NCBI GenBank assembly: GCA_023460615.1
Contig: JAEWPL010000265.1
Span: 1 to 16,351 of the forward strand
DNA length: 16,351 nt
Direction: 5' to 3'
Source: Pseudomonadota bacterium
Lineage (GTDB): Bacteria; Pseudomonadota; Gammaproteobacteria; Enterobacterales; Succinivibrionaceae
In this document: in pieces, positions 1 to 6,400 of the stretch
Position numbering within the stretch: position 1 is the first letter of the stretch
How the letters are laid out: each line of letters starts with the position of its first letter
The notes under the pieces: generated by a model
Database searches by the model: none
What the model saw: only the letters and a program-made list of their open reading frames with translations
What the model was told of the DNA's origin: nothing
Translations under genes and position numbers: made by a program

Positions 1-31
1 ACTCTTTAATCTACTTCAGAGGACTTTATAA

Positions 32-703
32 ATGTCAGATTTGGATAAACTAGATGCTCCAGTTGCTGAAGCTCCAAGTGCAACTGCTGAACCTACCGCT
101 AATGAAGTAGCTTCTGTAAATGATAAAAGCAACCAAGCTGGTGCTAAGACTAATTATTTTGGTGGAGATAAGTTCCGTTGGTATGTAATTCAAGCTTTCT
201 CAGGTTTTGAGCAGAGAGTTGCTTTAACGCTAGCAGAGCGTATCAAGATCCATCATATGGAAGATTACTTTGGCGAGATCCTTGTTCCTAAAGAGAAAGT
301 TAAGGAAATTAAGGATGGTAAAAAGCGTGAAAGTGAGCGTAAGTTCTTCCCTGGTTACGTATTAGTAAACATGAGAATGACTTCAGAGTCATGGCAACTT
401 GTTAAGCACACAGATAGAGTATTAGGCTTTATTGGTGGTACAGCAGAGAAACCATTGCCTATTACAGAAGCTGAAGCTAACAAGATCCTTAATCGCTTGA
501 AGGAAACTGAGGATGCTCCTCGTCCTAAGACTATGTTTGAAGTTGGTGAGCAAGTTAGAGCAATCGAAGGTGCATTCAAAGACTTCGTTGGTACTGTTGA
601 AAAAGTTGATTACGAAAAGAATCGCTTAACTGTATCAATTGCAATTTTTGGTAGAGCAACTCCTGTTGAACTTGACTTTAATCAAGTTGAAAAAGATTTA
701 TAG
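32..703 (+). CDS. nusG: Transcription termination/antitermination factor NusG
   Basis: NusG binds the clamp of RNA polymerase through its N-terminal NGN domain, suppresses pausing, and uses its C-terminal KOW domain to contact Rho or ribosomal protein S10. The NGN domain starts at about residue 49 (RWYVIQAFSGFE) and includes the conserved ERKFFPGYVLV stretch. The KOW domain covers roughly residues 170-223 and ends in FGRATPVELDFNQVEKDL, very close to E. coli NusG. At 223 residues it is about 42 longer than the E. coli protein (181). The excess is a low-complexity Ala/Glu/Asn-rich N-terminal tail (residues 1-48). The ATG at 32 is supported by AGAGGA at 18-23, 8 nt upstream. secE would be expected immediately to the left, outside the window. 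A strong terminator follows, so nusG is not simply cotranscribed with rplK. Confidence 0.97.
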   Translation: MSDLDKLDAPVAEAPSATAEPTANEVASVNDKSNQAGAKTNYFGGDKFRWYVIQAFSGFEQRVALTLAERIKIHHMEDYFGEILVPKEKVKEIKDGKKRESERKFFPGYVLVNMRMTSESWQLVKHTDRVLGFIGGTAEKPLPITEAEANKILNRLKETEDAPRPKTMFEVGEQVRAIEGAFKDFVGTVEKVDYEKNRLTVSIAIFGRATPVELDFNQVEKDL

Positions 704-711
704 TCCGTTTC

Positions 712-739
712 AAACAAAGGAGCTTTTGCTCCTTTGTTT
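712..739 (+). terminator. Intrinsic terminator after nusG
   Basis: A perfect 12-bp inverted repeat, AAACAAAGGAGC (712-723) and GCTCCTTTGTTT (728-739), encloses a TTTT loop. The GGAGC/GCTCC core is flanked by an A-rich 5' arm and a T-rich 3' arm, the usual form of a rho-independent terminator whose U-tract is part of the stem. It starts 8 nt after the nusG stop codon and separates the nusG unit from the rplK promoter. Confidence 0.9.
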
Positions 740-823
740 CAATCCCTCCAAATATTAATTTCTCTAAAAATCAGATCGTTATTTTAAAAAGTCAAAAAAA
801 ACATTAATTTATTGATTAATTCA

Positions 824-852
824 TTGATCTGTGTCAAACATCTGTGTATAAT
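824..852 (+). promoter_or_regulatory. Probable sigma-70 promoter of the rplK (L11) operon
   Basis: TTGATC at 824-829 (-35) and a perfect TATAAT at 847-852 (-10) are separated by the optimal 17 bp. The preceding 45 bases (about 778-823) are very A/T rich, with A-tracts that could act as an UP element. Initiation is expected near 858-859. That leaves a leader of about 100 nt before rplK, the same arrangement as the E. coli PL11 promoter. Confidence 0.85.
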
Positions 853-860
853 CTCAAAGC

Positions 861-959
861 TATTTTTTGCTCTTTTGCAAAAAATAATAGGTCATATGAC
901 CAAAGGGAAGCGTGAGAAGTCACGCGTCATCACCCACTTTCACAGAGGAAAACCTCAAA
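861..959 (+). promoter_or_regulatory. rplK leader RNA with candidate L1 autoregulatory site
   Basis: The leader holds a perfect 10-bp A/U hairpin (861-870 with 877-886), a 12-bp palindrome GGTCATATGACC (890-901), and a two-helix structure. In the last, GCGTGA (910-915) pairs with TCACGC (920-925) around a GAAG loop. GGG (905-907) can pair with CCC (933-935) across an asymmetric internal loop. Two short helices joined by an asymmetric loop is the known form of L1 mRNA targets, which mimic the L1 stalk of 23S rRNA, and the rplK leader is where E. coli L1 represses its operon. Assignment as an L1 site is inference from position and shape. The rplK Shine-Dalgarno AGAGGA lies at 944-949. Confidence 0.55.
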
Positions 960-1388
960 ATGGCAAAGAAAGTTACTGCCTATATTAAATTACAAGTTGG
1001 TGCTGGTAATGCTAACCCAGCTCCTCCAGTTGGCCCAGCATTAGGTCAGCACGGTGTTAACATCATGGAATTCTGTAAGGCATTCAATGCTAAGACAGCT
1101 AACATGGAGAAAGGACTACCAGTTCCTGTAATTATCACCGTTTACCAAGATAAGTCATTTACCTTCGTTTCTAAGACCACTCCTGCTTCTTTCTTAATTA
1201 AGAAGACATTAGGTCTAAAGTCTGCATCTCACAAGCCAGGTACTGAAGTAGCTGGTAAGATCACTATGGATCAATGCAGAGAAATCGCAAAGGCAAAAGA
1301 GCCTGATATGACAGGTGCTGATATCGAAGCATCTGCACGTACTATCGCTGGTACTGCTCGTTCAATGGGCATTCAGGTGGAGGGTTAA
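960..1388 (+). CDS. rplK: 50S ribosomal protein L11
   Basis: L11 binds the GTPase-associated region of 23S rRNA at the base of the L12 stalk and takes part in factor binding and RelA activation. The 142-residue product matches the E. coli length. It begins MAKKVTAYIKLQVGAGNANP, contains the proline-rich PPVGPALGQHGVNIMEFCKAFNAKT segment of the N-terminal domain, and has an rRNA-binding C-terminal domain ending in GADIEASARTIAGTARSMG. The frame stays open upstream to a GTG at 912, but that start would lie inside the leader hairpin. The ATG at 960 matches the family N-terminus and has AGAGGA 10 nt upstream, so it is preferred. The end of the gene supplies the Shine-Dalgarno for rplA, suggesting translational coupling. 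Confidence 0.98.
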   Translation: MAKKVTAYIKLQVGAGNANPAPPVGPALGQHGVNIMEFCKAFNAKTANMEKGLPVPVIITVYQDKSFTFVSKTTPASFLIKKTLGLKSASHKPGTEVAGKITMDQCREIAKAKEPDMTGADIEASARTIAGTARSMGIQVEG

Positions 1389-1392
1389 TTCA

Positions 1393-2106
1393 ATGGCTAA
1401 AATCGCAAAGCGTTTAAAAGAAATTCGTGCAGCTGTTGATAAGACCAAACAGTACGAAGTTAAAGAAGGTTTTGAACTATTAAAGTCAACTGCTAAAGCT
1501 AAGTTCGTAGAGAGCGTTGATGTAGCAGTTCAATTAGGTATCGATGCAACTAAGTCTGATCAAAACGTTCGTGGTGCAACCGTATTGCCTCACGGTACTG
1601 GTAAGACTGTTCGCGTATTAGTATTCACTCAAGGTGAATTAGCAGAGCAAGCTAAGGCTGCTGGTGCTGATCACGTTGGTATGGATGAGTTAGCAGCAGA
1701 AATCAAGAAAGGCTTCGCTGATTTTGATGTTGTTATCGCTTCACCAGATGCAATGCGTGTTGTAGGTCAATTAGGTCAGATCCTAGGTCCACGTGGTTTA
1801 ATGCCTAACCCTAAGGTTGGTACTGTTACCCGTGATGTTGCAACTGCTGTTAAGAATGCGAAAGCAGGTCAAGTTCGTTACCGTAACGACAAGGCTGGAA
1901 ACATCCAGACTTCAATCGGTAAGGTAAGCTTCACCGCTGAGCAACTAGCTGATAACCTATCAGCTTTAATTGCAGCTATTGTTAAGCAAAAGCCTGCTTC
2001 AGCTAAAGGTACTTTCATTAAGAAGATTTGTGTATCAACAACCATGGGTGTTGGTCTAACAATCGATAAGAATACCTTAGGTGAAGATAAGAGCGCACAA
2101 GCTTAA
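1393..2106 (+). CDS. rplA: 50S ribosomal protein L1
   Basis: L1 forms the mobile L1 stalk that helps release E-site tRNA, and it is usually the translational repressor of rplK-rplA. The 237-residue product (E. coli 234) carries the family segments KFVESVDVAVQLGIDATKSDQNVRGATVLPHGTGK, DVVIASPDAMRVVGQLGQ, LGPRGLMPNPKVGTVT and KNAKAGQVRYRNDK. The ATG at 1393 is preceded by GGAGGG (1379-1384), which lies in the last codons of rplK and is 8 nt from the start. Only 4 nt separate the rplK stop from this ATG, so the two genes are very probably coupled. An upstream in-frame ATG at 1315 lies inside rplK and is rejected because the protein from 1393 begins exactly like other L1 proteins. Confidence 0.98.
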   Translation: MAKIAKRLKEIRAAVDKTKQYEVKEGFELLKSTAKAKFVESVDVAVQLGIDATKSDQNVRGATVLPHGTGKTVRVLVFTQGELAEQAKAAGADHVGMDELAAEIKKGFADFDVVIASPDAMRVVGQLGQILGPRGLMPNPKVGTVTRDVATAVKNAKAGQVRYRNDKAGNIQTSIGKVSFTAEQLADNLSALIAAIVKQKPASAKGTFIKKICVSTTMGVGLTIDKNTLGEDKSAQA

Positions 2107-2117
2107 TCAACCTAGAG

Positions 2118-2147
2118 TTGCTTACACCGTGGTACTAGGTGTATAAA
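2118..2147 (+). promoter_or_regulatory. Possible secondary promoter upstream of rplJ
   Basis: TTGCTT (2118-2123) and TATAAA (2142-2147) are separated by 18 bp, 12 nt after the rplA stop. E. coli has a secondary promoter (PL10) in the corresponding spacer. The boxes are only moderately close to consensus, and read-through from the rplK promoter would also supply the downstream genes. Confidence 0.4.
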
Positions 2148-2296
2148 GAATTTGGAAAGGGGGCTTTGCCGCCAAACCAAAGACCGCAAGGGGTAGTACC
2201 TTAATAATCTTGCGTAGGCGAAGGGAGTGTAAACTTCCTTCGGTGGTCCCGAAAGGGTATAGTCCACTATGGACATTCCAGGAGTCACTGCTAAAA
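2131..2296 (+). promoter_or_regulatory. Structured rplJ leader, candidate L10(L12)4 autoregulatory region
   Basis: The rplA-rplJ spacer of about 190 nt is rich in foldable segments. CGAAGGGAG (2219-2227) pairs with CTTCCTTCG (2234-2242). CCC-GAAA-GGG (2248-2257) is a GNRA-capped hairpin. GTCC (2262-2265) pairs with GGAC (2271-2274). GGTACTA (2131-2137) can pair long-range with TAGTACC (2194-2200). E. coli rplJ is repressed by the L10/L12 complex binding a long leader in this position. The position and structure fit, but I have not matched the L10-leader consensus base by base. The rplJ Shine-Dalgarno AGGAG is at 2280-2284. Confidence 0.6.
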
Positions 2297-2806
2297 ATGG
2301 CATTGAATATCGAAGGCAAAAAGGCAATCGTTGCTGAAGTCGCCGAAGTAGCCAAGAAAGCTGTGTCAGCTGTTACTGCAGATTCATGTGGTATTCCAGT
2401 AGCATCTTTAACAAAACTTCGTAAAGAGGCTCGTGAGAACAATGTTTACTTACACGTTGTTCGTAACACTCTTTTAACTCGTGCTTTAGAAGGCACTGAG
2501 TTCGAGTGCATCAAGGATTCATGTAAGGGTCCAACCATCATTGGTTTATCCTTAGAGCATCCAGGTGCTGCTGCTAGAATCTTCAAGAACTTTGCAAAGA
2601 CATGCGATGCATTCAAAGTTAAAGCTTTAGCTTTTGAAGGCAAAGCATATGACAGCAAAGACATTGACGTTCTTGCAACATTACCAACATACGAAGAGGC
2701 TATTGCTCACTTAATGGCAACCATGAAAGAGGCTGCTGCTGGCAAACTTGTTCGTACTCTTGCTGCATTGGGCGAGAAGCTTGGTTCAGAAGGTGCTGCA
2801 GAATAA
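2297..2806 (+). CDS. rplJ: 50S ribosomal protein L10
   Basis: L10 anchors the L12 dimers to the ribosome at the stalk base, and with L12 it represses its own mRNA. The 169-residue product (E. coli 165) begins MALNIEGKKAIVAEVAEVAK and contains VVRNTLLTRALEGTEFECIKD and HPGAAARIFKNFAK in the rRNA-binding domain. Its C-terminal helix, TLPTYEEAIAHLMATMKEAAAGKLVRTLAAL, carries the L12-binding sites. The ATG at 2297 is chosen because the product from there matches the family N-terminus. The frame extends upstream to 2210, but those codons read an arginine-rich stretch that is leader RNA. AGGAG at 2280-2284 lies 12 nt upstream, slightly farther than usual. Confidence 0.98.
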   Translation: MALNIEGKKAIVAEVAEVAKKAVSAVTADSCGIPVASLTKLRKEARENNVYLHVVRNTLLTRALEGTEFECIKDSCKGPTIIGLSLEHPGAAARIFKNFAKTCDAFKVKALAFEGKAYDSKDIDVLATLPTYEEAIAHLMATMKEAAAGKLVRTLAALGEKLGSEGAAE

Positions 2807-2825
2807 TTGCAGCATAGCGATTTGG

Positions 2826-2865
2826 GGCTTTAAAAAGCCGATTGTTTTTTTTCAGGCATAGCCTG
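2826..2865 (+). promoter_or_regulatory. Two small hairpins and a T8 tract between rplJ and rplL
   Basis: GGCTT (2826-2830) pairs with AAGCC (2835-2839). Five bases later there is a run of eight T (2845-2852), then a second hairpin, CAGGC (2853-2857) with GCCTG (2861-2865). The first hairpin plus T-run resembles a weak attenuator, but the stem is short and separated from the T-run by GATTG. Full termination would cut rplL off from its operon, so at most it is a partial or processing element. Function is inferred. Confidence 0.35.
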
Positions 2866-2888
2866 GTTATTTTATAGGAAGATTTAAA

Positions 2889-3260
2889 ATGGCTTTATCT
2901 AAGGATGAAATCATTGAGGCAATTGCTGCTCTATCAGTTACTGAAGTTGTAGAGTTAGTTAAGGCAATGGAAGAGAAGTTTGGCGTATCTGCAGCTGCTG
3001 CTGTAGCTGCTGCTCCTGCTGCTGGTGCAGCTGGTGCTGCAGAAGAGAAGACTGAGTTCGACGTAATGTTGAAGTCAGCTGGCGCTAACAAGATTGCTGT
3101 TATTAAGGCAGTTCGTACTGCAACTGGTCTAGGTCTAAAAGAGGCTAAGGACTTAGTTGAGTCAGCACCTGCTAAGGTTAAAGAAGCAATGCCAAAGGCA
3201 GACGCAGAAGCTTTAGTAAAGGCTTTAGTAGACGCTGGTGCAGAGGCTGCTTTAGCTTAA
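2889..3260 (+). CDS. rplL: 50S ribosomal protein L7/L12
   Basis: L12 is the multicopy acidic stalk protein that recruits and stimulates translational GTPases. The 123-residue product (E. coli 121) has the N-terminal dimerisation domain (about residues 1-35, ending MEEKFGVSA). An Ala/Gly-rich hinge covers roughly 36-55. The globular C-terminal domain carries EFDVMLKSAGANKIAVIKAVR and TGLGLKEAKDLVESAP, the helix that contacts factors. The ATG at 2889 is preceded by an AGGAAG Shine-Dalgarno at 2876-2881. It lies 82 nt after rplJ and is the last ribosomal protein gene before the structured spacer leading to rpoB. Confidence 0.98.
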   Translation: MALSKDEIIEAIAALSVTEVVELVKAMEEKFGVSAAAAVAAAPAAGAAGAAEEKTEFDVMLKSAGANKIAVIKAVRTATGLGLKEAKDLVESAPAKVKEAMPKADAEALVKALVDAGAEAALA

Positions 3261-3278
3261 TTGCTAGCTTCGAAAATA

Positions 3279-3391
3279 GGTTCGCATCGGACCTTTTGGT
3301 AGTGTAAAAGACTACTAAAAAATGTAACCCGAGCCCTCATTATTGGGGGTTCGGGTTCGATGCCTTAAAAAAACATAGATGCTAACGCATC
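3279..3391 (+). promoter_or_regulatory. Hairpin-rich rplL-rpoB spacer, candidate processing/attenuation region
   Basis: Four potential hairpins follow one another in the 168-nt spacer. They are 3279-3284 with 3288-3293 (6 bp); TTTTGGTAGT (3294-3303) with ACTACTAAAA (3311-3320); a 13-bp stem of 3326-3338 with 3345-3357, two G-U pairs included, around a 6-nt ATTATT loop; and GATGC (3378-3382) with GCATC (3387-3391). None is followed by a T-tract, so simple intrinsic termination is not supported. In E. coli this spacer contains a partial attenuator and an RNase III site that lower rpoBC output relative to ribosomal proteins. The same role here is inference. Confidence 0.55.
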
Positions 3392-3428
3392 CTTCCCGGA
3401 AACAGATCAAATAGAGGATCACCTATCC

Positions 3429-6400
3429 ATGGTCTACTCCTACACTGAGCAAAAACGCATCCGTAAGGATTTTGGTAAGCGTGTAAAAGTATTAGATACT
3501 CCTTACTTATTAGCAGTACAATTAGACTCATTTAAACAATTTATTAGTTCAGATCCAAATAACGAAAACGGTTTGGTTGCAGCTTTTAAGAGCGTGTTCC
3601 CAATTAAGAGTTATTCTGGTAATGCTGAGCTATGCTATAACAGTTTCCACCTTGGAGAGCCAAAGTTTAATGTTCGCGAATGCATGATTCGTGGTACAAC
3701 TTATTCAGCTCCATTAAAGGTAAATTTAAGCTTAGTAAGATACGAGAAAGATTCTCCTAAGACTGTTAAGGAGCGTATCGATCAAGACGTTTACATGGGC
3801 GAGATCCCATTAATGACCGAGAATGGTACCTTCATTGTTAACGGTACTGAGCGTGTCGTTGTATCTCAATTGCACAGAAGCCCAAGCGTATTCTTTGATA
3901 ACGATAGAGGTAAGACATATCCTGGTCGTATCTTATTCAGTGCACGTGTTATTCCTTACCGTGGTTCATGGTTAGATTTCGAGTTTGATCATAAAGATAA
4001 CTTATTTGTTCGTATTGATCGTCGTCGTAAATTACCTGCAACTGTATTATTACGTGCATTAGGATATACAACAGAGCAGATCTTAGGCTTATTCTTTGAT
4101 ACCGTTGAAATCGAATTTAAGTCCAACAAGATCACTATGGAACTTGTTCCAGAATCTCTACGTGGTGAAACTGCATCCTTTGATATTAAGATTGGCAAGG
4201 ATGTTATCGTAGAGAAGGGCATGAAGATCACTGCTCGTCACGTACGTCAGTTAAAGAAGGCTGAAGTAACATCTTTAGAAGTTCCAGCAGAGTACTTATT
4301 AGACAAGATCATTGCAAAGGACTATAAGAATAAAGCTGGCGAAGTTGTTCTTGCTGCAAATACACAATTAAATGAAGACAACCTAAAAGCAATTGCTGAA
4401 GCAGGTCTAAAGAAGATTGAGATCCTTTATACTTCAGCTGTTGATGAAGGTTCATTCATTGCTGACACATTACGCAACGATACTACTCGTGACTTAACAT
4501 CACCTGAAGCTGATAAGAACGCTGCATTATTCGAAATCTATAAGATGATGCGTCCAGGTGAAATCCCAACTGTTGAAGCTGCTGAGACTTTATTTAAGAA
4601 CTTATTCTTCGCTGAGGATAGATACGATTTATCATCTGTAGGTCGTATGAAGTTCGATAGCCGCTTTGTTGAGGAGAAGAACTTTAAGGCAGGTGTAGAG
4701 CGTTTATTAGTATCAGAAGATGCTCAAATTAACACAGCAGATTCTTGCTTATCAGTAGTTGATGGCTTTGTTTATGCTCAATATCCACAAATCGTTGACG
4801 CAATCAAGCCTTTATTAGATGCTGCTGAAGTTGAGTGCATGCCTAATACTACTCCAGAGCGTAGTGCTGATAAATTGCTAGGATTCTTAGATAACATTCT
4901 AATTCCTGCAAAGAAAGATCAGATGCTAACTGCAGCTGAGAGATTATTACACAAAGTTAAGATTCAGCCAAAAGATGGCGAAGCTTACACTTATGACAGA
5001 GCAATCATTCTTCCATTATCAGTACTTGAGTTAACAGCTTCTGCTAAGACTCTTGATGGTAAGGTTACCGATGCTAAGGGTAAAGAGATCAACTTAGATA
5101 CTTCATTCATTGAGAATGAAGCTTCCCGTGGTACTCTAAACAACTCTGATATCATTAAGGTAATTCGTAACTTAGTTAAGATCCGTAATGGTAAAGAGAC
5201 AATCGACGATATCGACCACTTAGGTAACCGTCGTATTCGCTCTGTTGGCGAAATGGCTGAAAACCAATTCCGTATTGGTTTAGTACGTGTTGAGAGAGCT
5301 GTAAAAGAGAGATTATCATTAGGTGATCTTGATAATACAACTCCACAAGAATTGATCAACGCAAAGCCTATTTCTGCTGCAATTAAAGAATTCTATGGCT
5401 CAAGCCAATTATCTCAATTCATGGATCAAAACAATCCATTGTCAGAGGTAACTCATAAGCGTCGTATTTCTGCTTTAGGTCCAGGTGGTTTAACCCGTGA
5501 GAGAGCAGGCTTCGAGGTACGTGACGTTCACCCAACTCACTATGGTCGTTTATGTCCTATTGAGACTCCTGAAGGACCAAACATTGGTTTGATTAACTCT
5601 CTATCAGTGTTTGCTCGTTGCAATGACTATGGCTTCTTAGAGACTCCATATAGATTCGTAAAAGATGGTGTTGTTACTGAAGAGTTCCAATACTTATCAG
5701 CAATTGACGAAGGTCAATACGTTATCGCACAGGCTAATACCGATCTTGATGAAAATGGCAAGATCCTATCTGATTATGTACAGTGCCGTTATAAGGGTGA
5801 ATCAGAAGTTAGACGTGCACAAGATGTTCAATTTATGGACGTTTCTCCTCAGCAGATTATTTCTGTTGCAGCAGCGTTAATTCCATTCCTTGAGCACGAT
5901 GACGCTAACCGTGCATTGATGGGTGCAAACATGCAACGTCAGGCTGTTCCTACAGTTCGTTCAGAGAAACCATTTGTAGGTACAGGTATGGAGCGTGCAG
6001 TAGCTGTTGACTCTGGTGTATCAATCATCGCTAAGCGTGGTGGTGTAATTCAACACGTTGATGGTGGTCGTATTGTTGTAAGAGTTAATATCGATGAGAT
6101 TGAAGGCGATAAAGACGCAGGTATCGATATTTACAACCTAATTAAGTACACCCGTTCAAATCAGAACACCTGTATTAACCAACGCCCATGCGTTTCATTA
6201 AATGAAAAGGTTAAAGCTGGTGACGTTATTGCTGACGGTTCATCAACAGATATGGGTGAGTTAGCTCTTGGCCAAAACATGAGAATCGCTTTCATGCCTT
6301 GGAACGGCTACAACTACGAGGACTCTATTCTTGTATCAGAGCGTGTAGCTGCAAAAGATCGCTTAACCACAATTCATATTGAAGAAATGTCATGTATCGC

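Noticed and set aside
1..31. Possible tail of secE before nusG
   Set aside because: A TAA in one frame at 7-9 could be its stop, but two codons are too little to support a gene call.
912..959. Upstream GTG start for rplK
   Set aside because: The added residues are encoded by the leader hairpin and are absent from L11 proteins; ATG 960 has the family N-terminus and a Shine-Dalgarno.
2210..2296. N-terminal extension or leader peptide in frame with rplJ
   Set aside because: The reading is arginine-rich with no family match, and the DNA is better explained as leader RNA with stable stems.
2122..2442. Minus-strand open frames across the rplA-rplJ spacer
   Set aside because: They overlap a structured leader and the start of rplJ, have no recognisable product and no ribosome binding site.
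4671..5126. Intein in RpoB
   Set aside because: There is no N-terminal splicing Cys/Ser block and no terminal His-Asn before a Cys/Ser/Thr, and the block is too short for a usual intein; it is a permanent insertion.
5470..5475. Rifampicin resistance changes in RpoB
   Set aside because: D516, H526 and S531 equivalents (D666, H676, S681) are all wild type, so no resistance is indicated.
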